64,000 nucleotides of DNA from an uncultured Nitrospirales bacterium (GCA_951812745.1 OX638327.1:2009501-2073500); one strand, 5' to 3'. Shown: positions 1 to 9,703, numbered from the stretch's first letter. The notes: generated by a model from the letters alone, not told the origin. Made by a program: numbers and translations.

Positions 1-680
1 AAATCACCCCTTTCGTGACCATTGGGTTTCTGGTTGCCTGTGTAGTGGTCTTCCTGAATCAGGCGATGCTGGGTCAGCAGAGCGGGCAAGCCTTTGTGTA
101 TCAGTATGGGGCCATTCCCGCGGTCGTGTTCGGGTATGCCGAACTCCCGAGTGAACTCGTGGCGGTGTCACCCTATGGCAGTTTGTTCACCAGCATGTTT
201 CTGCACGGCGGATGGATGCACCTGATCGGGAACATGCTGTATCTGTGGATTTTCGGGAACAACGTTGAAGACGTCATGGGGCATGGCAAGTTCATCATCT
301 TTTATCTCCTGTGCGGGATTATTGCGGCGTTGAGTCATGCCGCCATTGACCCGGTTTCGACGATTCCGATGGTTGGGGCCAGTGGCGCCATCTCGGGGAT
401 TCTGGGTGCCTATGTGTTGCTCTACCCCCGCGCCCAGGTGTTGGTGCTCATTCCGCTGGGGTTCTTCAGCCAGATGCTCTATGTCCCGGCCTCGATCGTG
501 TTGGGCCTGTGGTTTGTGCTACAAGTCTTGAGCGGCGGCATGAGCCTCGGAACCGAAGGCGGCGGCGTGGCGTTTTTCGCGCATATTGGCGGATTTCTGG
601 CTGGAATCCTGTTAATCGGGTTCTTCAAACACCCACGCGTCAAGTTTTTTAATCCTCCCCATCCGCATGACCGACGCTAG
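1..680 (+). CDS. Rhomboid family intramembrane serine protease (5' partial)
   Basis: The reading frame is open to the window edge (codons from base 3: I-T-P-F before the first GTG at 15), so the true start lies upstream; rhomboids typically have a TPFVTIGL-like segment a few residues after the start. Visible family marks are several membrane segments, HGGWMHLIGNML in TM2, the catalytic-serine motif GASGAISG (about residues 120-127 from the GTG) and the catalytic histidine in AFFAHIGGFLAG of the last TM. Rhomboids cleave transmembrane substrates inside the inner membrane; the substrate cannot be read from the sequence. The soluble C-terminal tail is short and ends shortly after FFKHPR. Nothing looks broken. 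Identification is secure, substrate unknown. Confidence 0.93.
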   Translation, partial: ITPFVTIGFLVACVVVFLNQAMLGQQSGQAFVYQYGAIPAVVFGYAELPSELVAVSPYGSLFTSMFLHGGWMHLIGNMLYLWIFGNNVEDVMGHGKFIIFYLLCGIIAALSHAAIDPVSTIPMVGASGAISGILGAYVLLYPRAQVLVLIPLGFFSQMLYVPASIVLGLWFVLQVLSGGMSLGTEGGGVAFFAHIGGFLAGILLIGFFKHPRVKFFNPPHPHDRR

Positions 681-1067
681 CGATAACGGCACGGAACCGG
701 TTGCTGCAGAATGGCGCAAGTCCTCACGTTTGGTAATCGTCCCCAAGCCTCATTCTCTCGTCCAACGTTGAGATTCTTTACCCCGACCGGGCAAGGCTGC
801 GAGCCTGTCTCTCGGCGCAAGCGGCCCATTGGTAGCAGATGGGCATTCGTTTACCGGGCCAACGCGTAACAATCTCGTGGTCTTGTTGGTGGACGACAAC
901 CCCTCCAGCCAGGCCTGAGACCGCACCCCACGCCGACGCACGTCCCGTTCAAGGGACCTATTCGGAACCCCCACTGATTTTATGCTATTATGCTATAGTG
1001 CGTCTCTCTATGAAACACACCACTAGAGTGTATTCTATGGGTCGTGTTTAGTTATCTCAGAGCTGAC
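681..1067. other. Intergenic region, no gene recognised
   Basis: About 390 bp between the rhomboid gene and the anti-sigma-type gene. Short open frames on both strands have no recognisable protein character. The only signal I can support is a possible extended -10 promoter near its right end, listed separately. Confidence 0.5.
991..999 (+). promoter_or_regulatory. Possible extended -10 promoter (TGCTATAGT)
   Basis: TGC followed by TATAGT (994-999) resembles an extended -10 element; no good -35 is present at 16-18 bp. Start of transcription would fall near 1006, about 60 nt before the ATG at 1068. This is a visual match only. Confidence 0.3.
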
Positions 1068-1487
1068 ATGAAGCCGATTACCCTTACCCCAGATTTGTCC
1101 TCGATTGCGGAACTGGAGCAGGTGCTGGAAGACTTTGCCAGTGCCCACGAACTGGATATGGGATTGCAAAATCGCCTGAATCTGATGCTCGAAGAACTAA
1201 TCACCAATAGCGTGAACTACTCCCTGCAAACGGTGTCCGAACCGGAACTGGAGTTATGGCTGTCTCTGGAAAAAACGTGTGTCGTGGCTCGGCTTGAAGA
1301 TAACGGACCCGCGTTCAACCCGTTCGACGACGCACCCGAAGCGGATACCACATCATCCCTGGAGGATCGGCCCGTTGGGGGGCTGGGCATCTATCTCACG
1401 AAAAAGTTTGCGGATGAATACGCTTACGAGCGGGTTAGCGAGCGTAACCGCGTGACCTTGCGGTGCAAAATTGGAAAACTCCCCTAA
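1068..1487 (+). CDS. Anti-sigma-factor-type ATP-binding protein (HATPase_c_2, RsbW/SpoIIAB-like)
   Basis: A single-domain GHKL ATPase of about 139 residues. The N-box region reads NRLNLMLEELITNSVNYS (Asn coordinates Mg-ATP), the G1 box is ARLEDNGPAFNPF, and the G2 region is GGLGIYLTKKFADEYAYE. This layout matches serine-kinase anti-sigma factors of the RsbW type, which phosphorylate an STAS-domain antagonist and hold a sigma factor. No STAS partner or sigma gene lies next to it, so the partner is unknown. An upstream GTG at 1044 would add eight residues (FSYLRAD) outside the family; the ATG giving MKPITL is preferred although its ribosome site is weak. The neighbouring remnant at 1599-2273 also ends in a degenerate ATPase-like domain, which may or may not be related. 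Confidence 0.8.
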   Translation: MKPITLTPDLSSIAELEQVLEDFASAHELDMGLQNRLNLMLEELITNSVNYSLQTVSEPELELWLSLEKTCVVARLEDNGPAFNPFDDAPEADTTSSLEDRPVGGLGIYLTKKFADEYAYERVSERNRVTLRCKIGKLP

Positions 1488-1598
1488 GCTGTCCATGCGG
1501 ACCGTATGAATAGCGTCTGGTGGCTACAAGGCCATTGAGACAACCGTCCGGTATCAGGCCTGTTCTGCCTCACAAACGTCTTGTAGCCCGGGGATCAT

Positions 1599-2273
1599 TC
1601 ACGTCCGGCCGCTGCGAACCGGCCCTGCGGCTTCCACGCGGAGGGTCACGATGTCCGTGCCATGGTATTGCTGGTGGCGAACCGAGGACGCAAGGTGCCG
1701 TAACAAGCGCAGTGAAATTTCCTGTTCGACCAGGGCTTCGTCGATCCGTGCGCCAAGCAGCGCGATCCGGTCCTGCAGGTTTTCTGCGCCGGTCGAGGCA
1801 ATGAACTCAAGGACTGCCCCGTTCTCTTCCTTGTAGGCAACCAAAAGCAAGCGTCGTGTGCGGCCCTCTCCGGCCTCGTCCCGTCGTATGAGCGTCAGTA
1901 GCGTCTCCTCGCCGCCGGCGTCGAGCCGGTTCGCCGTGTCCGTATCCCAACCGCTTTGGGCCGCGAATCCGAAAAGAAACTCCCTGATCCTCGGCAGAGC
2001 CGAGACCGTGAACTCCACTTCCAGCCGGCGGCGGGGTTTTGTCAGATCCGTAAACAGGGTCATGAGGATGGCCACACATCCGCCGGCCGTCAACAAGACC
2101 CCCGGCAAGGAGACATAGGTGGACAGATCATGGGGGCACGACGAACCATTGTTCCCTCTCTGCCCAAGCGTGTCAATGACGAGTTCATCCCCGCCCTCAC
2201 TCATCTCCGAATGGATGAATTCCTGCCAAGTCTCTACAGGGTGCCTGGTGACGCCCCTCATATGGGGGCACAA
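1599..2273 (-). pseudogene. 5'-truncated remnant: last TM and C-terminal ATPase-like domain of a probable NCS2/SLC23-type permease
   Basis: The open frame encodes 224 residues, but only from about residue 54 does it look like protein: one hydrophobic segment (SLPGVLLTAGGCVAILMTL), a basic stop-transfer (KPRRR), then a soluble domain containing ANRLDAGGEETLLTLI and, near the end, LRLLRHLASSVRHQQYHGTD. From memory, that soluble tail occurs on bacterial xanthine/uracil-type permeases and resembles a HATPase_c_2 fold with the N-box Asn lost. The roughly 400 residues of membrane domain expected upstream are absent; upstream DNA is instead non-homologous sequence leading to the mreB promoter on the other strand. 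I therefore call it a decayed 3' fragment. The permease assignment is tentative; the truncation reading depends on it. Confidence 0.45.
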
Positions 2274-2277
2274 AATT

Positions 2278-2306
2278 TTGAGGTTAAGCGGAAGGTCTGC
2301 TATACT
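2278..2306 (+). promoter_or_regulatory. Sigma70-type promoter for the mre/mrd operon
   Basis: TTGAGG (2278-2283), a 17-bp spacer, then TATACT (2301-2306) preceded by TGC, an extended -10. Predicted transcription start is about 2313, giving a leader of roughly 175 nt before mreB. It is the best promoter-like sequence upstream of the five-gene rod-shape operon. Confidence 0.6.
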
Positions 2307-2487
2307 AATTGGCTCATCGTGTGGGCGATTCCCGTGTTGGGGTTGATTGGAGAGTGAATAAGCCTTGTTCGCCCTGCTCTTTGAACGTCCGTCTCTCCGA
2401 AAAGTGGTCTTCCCTTTGTTGCCGGACGTGAGTCATCGTCTTCCATGAGCTTGAACCCGAGGTTTCATCTTTGCTGGTGAAAAAGTT

Positions 2488-3531
2488 ATGGGATTATTCA
2501 GTCGATTTCTGAGCCTCTTCTCGAGTGATATGGCCATTGATCTGGGGACGGCCCATACCTTGGTCTATGTCCAGGGGAAAGGCATTGTGTTGAATGAGCC
2601 GTCCGTCGTGGCTATTGAACAGCAAACGAGTAACATTTTAGCCGTGGGCAGCGAAGCCAAACGAATGGTCGGACGGACCCCTGGAAACATTTCCGCCATT
2701 CGCCCGATGAAAGAAGGGGTCATCGCGGACTTTGATATGGCCGAACGGATGCTTCGCTATTTTATTAACAAGGTTCACAATCGTACGACGTTTGTCCGGC
2801 CTCGGATCATCATTGGCGTCCCTTCTCGAATCACGCAAGTGGAACAGCGAGCCGTGAAAGAATCGGCGGAGTTAGCCGGTGCGCGCGAAGTCTATTTGAT
2901 TGAAGAATCCGTCGCGGCGGCCATTGGAGCGGGGCTGCCCATCACCGAGCCGTCAGGGAACATGGTGGTCGACATTGGGGGGGGCACGACCGATATTGCC
3001 GTCATTTCGTTGGGGGGCATTGTCTACAGTGAATCCGTGAAAGTGGCTGGTGACCAAATCGATTCGGCTATTATGAATCACGTGAAGCGGGAACATAATT
3101 TATTGATCGGCGAACATATGGCTGAGCGAGTGAAGGTGGGCGTTGGCTCCGCCTATCCATTGGAAGAGAAAGCCCAAATGATGGTCAAAGGGCGTGATCT
3201 GGTTTCCGGGATTCCCCGGACCATTGCGCTGGAAGACGGTGAAGTCCGGGAAGCCCTGCAAGAATGTATTGCGGCCATTGTGTCGGCGATCAGGTTGGCT
3301 TTGGAACATACCCCCCCTGAATTGGCGGGAGATATCGTTGATCGAGGCATTGTGTTGACGGGGGGCGGAGCGCTGTTACGCGGGTTGGATGCCCGGTTGC
3401 GGGAGGAAACCGGCCTTCCGATTGTCACCGTCGATGATCCACTCACGTCTGTCGTCTTAGGGGTCGGGAAAACGCTCGAAGAGCTCACCCTCCTGCGGAG
3501 TGTCTCCTCTATGGCGACGGTCAGTTCGTAA
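2488..3531 (+). CDS. mreB: Rod shape-determining protein MreB
   Basis: Actin-like ATPase of 347 residues, the normal family length. It starts with an amphipathic membrane-targeting stretch ([11 protein letters not shown]), then phosphate-1 [10 protein letters not shown], phosphate-2 [16 protein letters not shown], and the adenosine motif [15 protein letters not shown]. MreB polymerises under the inner membrane and guides the elongasome (MreC, MreD, PBP2, RodA), all encoded directly downstream in the usual order. The ATG is in the expected place for the family; the ribosome site is weak (GGTGAAAAAG). First gene of a co-directional operon; mreC follows after 14 nt. Confidence 0.98.
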   Translation: MGLFSRFLSLFSSDMAIDLGTAHTLVYVQGKGIVLNEPSVVAIEQQTSNILAVGSEAKRMVGRTPGNISAIRPMKEGVIADFDMAERMLRYFINKVHNRTTFVRPRIIIGVPSRITQVEQRAVKESAELAGAREVYLIEESVAAAIGAGLPITEPSGNMVVDIGGGTTDIAVISLGGIVYSESVKVAGDQIDSAIMNHVKREHNLLIGEHMAERVKVGVGSAYPLEEKAQMMVKGRDLVSGIPRTIALEDGEVREALQECIAAIVSAIRLALEHTPPELAGDIVDRGIVLTGGGALLRGLDARLREETGLPIVTVDDPLTSVVLGVGKTLEELTLLRSVSSMATVSS

Positions 3532-3545
3532 AGGAACAACTTCTT

Positions 3546-4448
3546 ATGAGTGGCCGGTTTCGGCCCGGGGTGTTTTGGGGTTCCGGCGTGAAGTGGGTCA
3601 GCGTGGCCGTCTTGGCTGTCGCCTTTGTCGTGTTCGCCCTTCTGCCCCGGCAATCGCAATTCCTTCTCCACACGATAGGCCAACCCTTTGCCGATCTCGT
3701 CGCCATTCCTCTTGAGGGCATGGCAACCCTTGATCGAGACATGCGTGAATGGTGGATGCAGTATATTGCCCTCCAGGGCCTTTCCGAACAAAACCGCGAG
3801 CTTCGGGAAACAGTCCAGCAACTCACGGGCGAAGTGAATCGCTTGCGAGCACAGGCGTTGACAGCGGAACGGTTAGCCGCGTTATTGAAATTTCAGACGG
3901 ACGAGTCGATCCGGACGGTGGCCGCAAAGGTCATTGGCCGAAGTCTGTCGAATTGGTATCAAGGCGTGATTCTGAACAAAGGAGAAGAGGATGGTATTCG
4001 AGAGCAAATGGGCGTCATCACACCGGCCGGAGTGGTGGGGCGAATCGTCAGAACCTCGGGTTCCACGAGTATTGCCTTGTTGGTGATCGACCCGAACGTG
4101 GCTATCACGGGAATGGTCCAACGAACGCGAGATGAAGGCATGGTTCAGGGAACGTCGCAAGGGCGGGTGCGCATGAAATATCTCCCCCCGCTTTCCTCGG
4201 TCAAAGAAGGCGATGCCGTGGTCACGTCAGGGTTGACGGGCGGATTTCCGCGGGGGGTGTTGATTGGGGAAGTCTCCCGCGTTGAAGAAAGTGAAGACAA
4301 TTTGTTCCAAACCGCCGAGATTGTGCCCACGGTGCCGTTGCGACATTTGGATGAAGTGCTCATCGTCGTTTCTCCTCGGTCGCCTGACGCCATGATTCCC
4401 CTTGATCAAGCGTTGGTTTCCCCAGGGCTCCAGAATCCAACTCCATGA
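3546..4448 (+). CDS. mreC: Rod shape-determining protein MreC
   Basis: 300 residues: short cytoplasmic N-terminus, one TM (about residues 16-36), a periplasmic coiled coil (about 75-115, LSEQNRELRETVQQL and following), then the two-barrel MreC domain with GVVGRIVRTSGSTS and VVTSGLTGGFPRGVLIG. It links MreB filaments to PBP2 in the periplasm. GGAAC about 6 nt ahead of the ATG is a usable ribosome site. The stop codon overlaps the mreD start in ATGA (4445-4448), implying translational coupling. Confidence 0.97.
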   Translation: MSGRFRPGVFWGSGVKWVSVAVLAVAFVVFALLPRQSQFLLHTIGQPFADLVAIPLEGMATLDRDMREWWMQYIALQGLSEQNRELRETVQQLTGEVNRLRAQALTAERLAALLKFQTDESIRTVAAKVIGRSLSNWYQGVILNKGEEDGIREQMGVITPAGVVGRIVRTSGSTSIALLVIDPNVAITGMVQRTRDEGMVQGTSQGRVRMKYLPPLSSVKEGDAVVTSGLTGGFPRGVLIGEVSRVEESEDNLFQTAEIVPTVPLRHLDEVLIVVSPRSPDAMIPLDQALVSPGLQNPTP

Positions 4449-4933
4449 AAATCAGTGTGTATGCGATTTTCATTCTGTTCCTTTTTTCCTTTCAGGTCAC
4501 TTTGTTGCATTCTCTGAATCCTTTTGGGATTCAGCCGGATCTGTGTCTCGTCATTGCCTGTTTGGTCGGATTTCGGACGGGACAGGTTCGAGGAGTGCTG
4601 GTGGGATTCTGCCTGGGGTTTTTCCAGGATGTATTTTCTGCCGGGCCGTTTGGTCTGAATACGTTCACCAAAGCCGGGGTGGGATTCCTGGCCGGTGTTT
4701 TCGCCAAGAATTTGGCCAATAGGGCCTCCTATGCCGCCTTTGTGCCGATTGTGGCGTGTTCCGTTCTTTCGGCGATCGTGCTTTTACTGTGGTCCCGTAT
4801 GGGAATGGGTCTGGGAGAGATATTTCATGGGTTTTTCTCTATCTTACTGCCTCAAGCGATATTGGATGGACTCGTGGCCATCGTGGCCAATTGGGTCATT
4901 ATTCGGTGGCTGGTCGAAGCGCCGAGTGCGTGA
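4445..4933 (+). CDS. mreD: Rod shape-determining protein MreD
   Basis: 162-residue hydrophobic protein with about five TM segments, matching MreD in length and position between mreC and mrdA. Family-typical features include the PDLCLVIACLVGFRTG stretch and FCLGFFQDVFSAGPFGLNTF, where G-x-x-x-G-x-x-Q/x-D-x-x is the most conserved part. MreD is an integral membrane part of the elongasome; its biochemical role is not settled. The start overlaps the mreC stop by four bases. Confidence 0.93.
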   Translation: MKISVYAIFILFLFSFQVTLLHSLNPFGIQPDLCLVIACLVGFRTGQVRGVLVGFCLGFFQDVFSAGPFGLNTFTKAGVGFLAGVFAKNLANRASYAAFVPIVACSVLSAIVLLLWSRMGMGLGEIFHGFFSILLPQAILDGLVAIVANWVIIRWLVEAPSA

Positions 4934-4969
4934 AGGACGTTCTGAGACGCGTCAAGGTGAGGGTTGTCG

Positions 4970-6862
4970 GTGAACCAGGCGATGAGTGATCCGAGGCTTC
5001 AATCAACTGGCTTAGCAGATATCCAGGGACGATTGTTGCTTATCAAAATCGTCGTGTTGATCATTGTGGGGCTGTTGGTCGTGCGGTTATGGCAGCTTCA
5101 AGTTCGTGATGGGACATACTATCGAAGTCTTGCTCATGATAATCGGACCCGATCGGTTTCATTACATCCTGTTCGCGGACTGATTTATGACCGAAACGGG
5201 ATATTGCTGGCGAATAGCGTCCCGAGTTTCAACCTGTACGTCCAACTCAGCGACGTGCCGGACCGGGAAGCTTTGAAGGGGAAACTCGTCGAGTTGTTGT
5301 CGCTGGACAAGAGGGAGTTGAACAAAAAGATTCAGGCCCCGGGAACGGGAACGCCGATACGCCTGAAGAAAGGCGTCAGTCTCAAAGAAGCGGCCATTGT
5401 CGAATCACATCGGTTGGATCTGCCCGGCGTGGTGATTCGTCCGGAATTTCATCGGAACAATCCTCAAGGTGTCTATGCCGCACACGTGCTCGGGTACGTG
5501 GGGGCCGCTTCAGAGGAACAACTGGCACGAGAAGAGTTTCAAGGGCTTCCCTCCGGCAGCGTTATCGGCCAATATGGCGTCGAACGGATCTATGAGAGGA
5601 CATTGCGAGGACGGGCAGGGCGAAAACTCATCGAAGTCGATGCCTTGGGTCATGAGAAGCGAATGATCTCCGTGGATAAGCCGCAAGTGGGACATGACGT
5701 GCATCTGACGCTTGACTTTCGTTTACAGAAATTGGCGGAAGATTTGCTGGGAGAAGAAGCCGGCGCGATTGTTGCCCTGGACCCGCAAACGGGGGAAATG
5801 CTGGCCTTGGCGAGTCAACCGAGTTTTGACCCCAATGCCTTATCCCGTGGGTTACGCGCCGATGAATGGAACACCATTCTTCAGGACGCGCGTCATCCTC
5901 TGACGAATCGAGCGACTCAAGGGCAGTATCCTCCAGGTTCCACGTTTAAAATCATTATGGCGACGGCCGCCCTCGAGACCAATGCGATCGGCCTCACCGA
6001 GACGGTTCATTGCAGGGGAAAGTTTCGATTCGGCAACCGAACCTTTCGGGATTGGAAGAAGTATGGTCATGGCGAGGTCGATGTACATCAGGCCATCGTC
6101 CACTCGTGTGACGTGTATTTTTATCGAATAGGCAATCGCATGGGTGTGGAGACCATTGCGGCCTATGCGAAACAATTCGGGTTGGGAGCGAGAACGGGCA
6201 TTGACCTTCCTGCCGAAGCAACGGGACTCATCCCGTCCCCGGAATGGAAACGACAAACACGCGGAGAACCATGGTACCCGGGTGAAACCATTTCCGTGGC
6301 GATCGGACAAGGCTATGTCACGGTCACACCGCTTCAAATGGCGAAAGTGATCGCCATGATCGGGAATGATGGAAGATCGGTTCAACCGCATGTCGTTCGT
6401 GGAGTGAGGGAACGAGATGGTGAATGGATTCAGAAGTGGGCTCCGACACAAGCGCCTTCTCTTGCGTTACGACCGCATCAACTGGAAGCGGTGCAGGCGG
6501 CTCTTGCGGCGGTGGTCACCGAAGGAACGGCGCGACGGGCCCGATCGTCGATGGTCAGGATTGCGGGAAAAACCGGGACGGCGCAAGTGGTCTCATTACG
6601 CTCGGAATCCGAAGAAGAGACTCCCAAGCGATTTCGAGCCCATGCCTGGTTTGTCGCCTATGCGCCGTTCAAACATCCCCGCATTGCCGTGGCGGTGTTG
6701 CTCGAGCACATGGGTCACGGCGGGTCTGCGGCGGCCCCCCTGGCCAAGGAACTGATTGAGGCGTATTTGTCATTTGGGATCGATGAGCAAGACAAAACAC
6801 GCACTTCTCGTACGTCGCCTGCCCACAAGATAATGAAAGAAAGGACGCGGTTTGATGGGTGA
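4970..6862 (+). CDS. mrdA: Penicillin-binding protein 2 (elongasome transpeptidase)
   Basis: About 630 residues: N-terminal TM (LLIKIVVLIIVGLLVVRLWQL), pedestal domain, and C-terminal transpeptidase. Catalytic motifs are STFK (around residue 324), SCD in the SxN position (HSCDVYFYR), and KTGTAQ (around 534). It crosslinks lateral-wall peptidoglycan with RodA. Three starts are possible: TTG 4964, GTG 4970 and ATG 4982. The purine-rich AAGGTGAG at 4954-4961 is well spaced only for GTG 4970, so that start is chosen. The end overlaps rodA by eight bases. The C-terminal tail after the PBP domain is short and unremarkable. Confidence 0.96.
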   Translation: MNQAMSDPRLQSTGLADIQGRLLLIKIVVLIIVGLLVVRLWQLQVRDGTYYRSLAHDNRTRSVSLHPVRGLIYDRNGILLANSVPSFNLYVQLSDVPDREALKGKLVELLSLDKRELNKKIQAPGTGTPIRLKKGVSLKEAAIVESHRLDLPGVVIRPEFHRNNPQGVYAAHVLGYVGAASEEQLAREEFQGLPSGSVIGQYGVERIYERTLRGRAGRKLIEVDALGHEKRMISVDKPQVGHDVHLTLDFRLQKLAEDLLGEEAGAIVALDPQTGEMLALASQPSFDPNALSRGLRADEWNTILQDARHPLTNRATQGQYPPGSTFKIIMATAALETNAIGLTETVHCRGKFRFGNRTFRDWKKYGHGEVDVHQAIVHSCDVYFYRIGNRMGVETIAAYAKQFGLGARTGIDLPAEATGLIPSPEWKRQTRGEPWYPGETISVAIGQGYVTVTPLQMAKVIAMIGNDGRSVQPHVVRGVRERDGEWIQKWAPTQAPSLALRPHQLEAVQAALAAVVTEGTARRARSSMVRIAGKTGTAQVVSLRSESEEETPKRFRAHAWFVAYAPFKHPRIAVAVLLEHMGHGGSAAAPLAKELIEAYLSFGIDEQDKTRTSRTSPAHKIMKERTRFDG

Positions 6863-7976
6863 CCAGTGGAGTCGCAGGCGAGGGTTAGACACGTTTGATT
6901 GGTGCTTTTGCGGGAGCATCCTGGCGTTGTCATCCATTGGGGTCCTGACGATTTACAGCGTGACGGCCGAGGGGACGGGAAATCAGTATCCTCTGTATGT
7001 GAAACAGGCGATCTGGGTCGGTGTGGGAATGTTGGCGTTTCTGGTGGTGTCGCGAATTGATTACCATAAACTCGCGCGATGGTCGTATCTGCTGTACGGA
7101 TTCGCGATCCTTCTCCTCCTCGTCGTGCTATTCAGCGGAAAGAGCAGCCGCGGCGCTCAACGATGGATTGCCCTGGGACCTCTGGCGTTTCAACCTTCGG
7201 AATTTGCGAAGATTCCGATGCTCCTGGTCTTGGCCGTCTATTATGCCAACCAAACCCGGCGAGGCTGGTGGTATCGGGTGATCGTGCCGGCCTTGATCGC
7301 GTTGCCGGGAGTTTTCTTGATTCTGAAACAACCCGATTTGGGCAGCAGCCTCAGCTTTCTGTCGATTTACGTCACCTTGCTGTTTGCCGTAGGCATCAAG
7401 TCCAAAACGTTGGGGGTGGGGCTCTTGTCGGCGCTGATGCTATTCCCCTTTGCCTGGAGTGAATTATGGGGCTCGCTGCATGACTATCAAAAGGAACGGA
7501 TCTTGAGTTTTGTGGATCCCGACTATGATCCGGCGGGAAGAGGGTACCAGGGGTTGCAATCCCGCATTGCCGTGGGCTCAGGGGAATTAATAGGAAAAGG
7601 GTTCCATAGCGGGACGCAAACGCAATTCAAATTTCTTCCCGAAAGCCACACCGATTTCATCTTCGCGGTCTTGGCCGAGGAATGGGGGTTTTTGGGCGGG
7701 GTGCTCTGCATCAGCCTTTTTCTCGCGTTGTTGTTGTTGGGGCTGGAAGTTGCAGCGAAAGCCAAAGATACGTTGGGCGCCCTGTTGGCCATCGGGCTCG
7801 TGGGCATGCTGACCTTTAACATGGTCGTCAACGTAGGGATGACCATTGGTCTGGCACCAATCGTCGGCATTCCTTTGCCCCTACTCAGTTATGGGGGAAG
7901 TGCGACGATTATGACGATGGCCGCGTTGGGCCTGCTGTTCAGTGTGAAGAGGGAAAGACTGTCGTTATTGGCGTGA
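6855..7976 (+). CDS. rodA: Peptidoglycan glycosyltransferase RodA (SEDS family)
   Basis: 373 residues with about ten TM segments. SEDS marks include GRGYQGLQSRIAVGSGELIGKGF and the C-terminal PLPLLSYGGSATIMTM. The conserved loop around FLPESHTDFIFAVLAEEWGF contains the catalytic-region Asp (HTDF). It polymerises lipid II into glycan strands in complex with PBP2. The ATG at 6855 has AAAGGA about 10 nt upstream inside the mrdA end and overlaps that gene by eight bases; a TTG one codon earlier is less likely. Last gene of the mre operon. Confidence 0.97.
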   Translation: MGDQWSRRRGLDTFDWCFCGSILALSSIGVLTIYSVTAEGTGNQYPLYVKQAIWVGVGMLAFLVVSRIDYHKLARWSYLLYGFAILLLLVVLFSGKSSRGAQRWIALGPLAFQPSEFAKIPMLLVLAVYYANQTRRGWWYRVIVPALIALPGVFLILKQPDLGSSLSFLSIYVTLLFAVGIKSKTLGVGLLSALMLFPFAWSELWGSLHDYQKERILSFVDPDYDPAGRGYQGLQSRIAVGSGELIGKGFHSGTQTQFKFLPESHTDFIFAVLAEEWGFLGGVLCISLFLALLLLGLEVAAKAKDTLGALLAIGLVGMLTFNMVVNVGMTIGLAPIVGIPLPLLSYGGSATIMTMAALGLLFSVKRERLSLLA

Positions 7977-8131
7977 GCCGTTCACACAAGACTTTCCCTG
8001 CCGCGTATCGGGATTGACCATTTGACGAAACATAGAATCCATGTCACGCTTTTGGGGGAGACGTCCCCGGACGGGCGGGTTAGGGTTTCCCGCTGAGTCG
8101 CAAGTGCGTCAGGGAATAAAGGAGTAGAGGT

Positions 8132-9655
8132 ATGGGTCTTGAGATTGCCATCAATATGACGCCGCAGGAAACGCGCGTCGCGGTGTTGGAGAATAAGGTT
8201 GTCACGGAATTATACGTGGACCGAGCCAAGAAAAAGGATTTTGTGGGCAACGTCTATAAAGGCAAAGTCGTGAAAGTGTTGCCCGGCATGCAGGCGGCGT
8301 TTGTTGATATCGGGCTGGAGCGCGCCGCGTTTATGCACGTGTCGGATCTGTCGGTGGGCACTGAACCCGGCGATATCCTGGTGGAAAGCGACGAAGATGA
8401 GAAAGGGCCGGAATTCCCGCGTCCTCGACGGCAAACGGTGCTGCCCATTCAAGAGTTGTTGGAACAAGACCAGGAACTCGTCGTGCAGATTTCCAAAGGC
8501 CCGATCGGCACCAAAGGCCCCCGGGTGACGTCCTATTGTTCATTGCCGGGCCGTTTCCTGGTGTTGATGCCGAACGTCGATCATATCGGGATCTCACGAC
8601 GCATACCCGAGGAGGATGAGCGAAGTCGTCTCAAAGACATCATGAAACGCATTCGTGAACCGGGCTATGGATACATAGTCCGGACGGTCAGCGAGGGGGT
8701 CAGCGAGGAGGATCTTAAATCCGACGTCGGGTTCTTAACCGCGATGTGGCAGGATATTGTCAAGAAGCAGAATGTCCATCCTGCTCCCGCCGCGTTGCAT
8801 ACGGATCTGGATCTGACGCTTCGGGTGGTGCGGGATTTATTTACCAAAAACGTCAAGAGGCTGCTCATCGATTCGAGAGAGGAATGTGAAGCGGTCAAAG
8901 AGTTTGTCCGGCGGTATCTTCCTGATCAAACGTCTCGAATTTTTCACTATGACAAGGATGAAAGTTTGTTCGATCATTTGGGGATTGAGATGGAAATCTC
9001 TCGCGCCTTGAGCCGAAAGGTCTGGCTCAAGTCCGGCGGCCATATCGTGATTGATCATACGGAAGCCATGACGGTCATCGACGTGAACACGGGGCGTTAC
9101 GTTGGAAAGCGCGATCAGGAAGAAACGATTTTGAGAAACAACTTGGAAGCGGCTCGGGAGATCGCCTACCAGATTAAGCTTCGCGGAATAGGGGGGATTA
9201 TTATCATCGATTTTATCGACATGGAACGTGGACGGAATCGTGACAAAGTCTATCAAGCCCTCGTGGACGCGATGGCCAATGATAAAGCGCGCACGCGTAT
9301 TTCTCGTATCAGCGACCTGGGATTGGTCGAGATTTCCCGGGAGCGCGTCCGGGAAGACTTGCTCAGGACACTCTCGGATGTATGCTCCGATTGTGATGGT
9401 CGCGGCTATACCAGATCCGCGCTCACGGTGGCGTACGATATTTTTCGCGATATCCGACGCATCGGACGAGCTGCCGGACAACAAACCGTGGTGCTCGGTG
9501 CTCATCCTCATATCGTGGACATGCTGCAAGACACCGAGCCCGAAACGCTTGAGCAACTCCAACGGGAGTTGAATTACCGGATTCTTGTGAATGCCGATCC
9601 CCTGCTCCCGCTCGAGCAGTACGATATTGTGGTGTTAGGAGAAGGGGCCGGCTAG
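8132..9655 (+). CDS. rng: Ribonuclease G (RNase E/G family)
   Basis: 507 residues, the RNase G length, lacking the long scaffold tail of RNase E. N-terminal S1 domain with GKVVKVLPGMQAAFVDIGLE, then the RNase H-like/5' sensor region, the DNase I-like catalytic core with IDVNTGRY and IIDFIDMERGRNRDK (catalytic acidic residues), and a Zn-link like CSDCDGRGYTRS, a variant of CPxCxGxG. It processes rRNA 5' ends and decays mRNA in the cytoplasm. AGGAG sits about 8 nt before the ATG. The gene stands alone after a 155-bp gap from rodA. Confidence 0.96.
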   Translation: MGLEIAINMTPQETRVAVLENKVVTELYVDRAKKKDFVGNVYKGKVVKVLPGMQAAFVDIGLERAAFMHVSDLSVGTEPGDILVESDEDEKGPEFPRPRRQTVLPIQELLEQDQELVVQISKGPIGTKGPRVTSYCSLPGRFLVLMPNVDHIGISRRIPEEDERSRLKDIMKRIREPGYGYIVRTVSEGVSEEDLKSDVGFLTAMWQDIVKKQNVHPAPAALHTDLDLTLRVVRDLFTKNVKRLLIDSREECEAVKEFVRRYLPDQTSRIFHYDKDESLFDHLGIEMEISRALSRKVWLKSGGHIVIDHTEAMTVIDVNTGRYVGKRDQEETILRNNLEAAREIAYQIKLRGIGGIIIIDFIDMERGRNRDKVYQALVDAMANDKARTRISRISDLGLVEISRERVREDLLRTLSDVCSDCDGRGYTRSALTVAYDIFRDIRRIGRAAGQQTVVLGAHPHIVDMLQDTEPETLEQLQRELNYRILVNADPLLPLEQYDIVVLGEGAG

Positions 9656-9703
9656 CCGACTGTGTCCATCTCATTCCCGTCCGTTGTGCCGTTCTTCTGA
9701 ACC

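Noticed and set aside
3153-3821. 222-codon minus-strand frame across mreB and mreC
   Set aside because: Antisense to two certain genes of an operon; composition is that of a shadow frame.
8014-8038. TTGACC and TAGAAT upstream of rng as a promoter
   Set aside because: The spacing is only 13 bp, too short for a sigma70 promoter.
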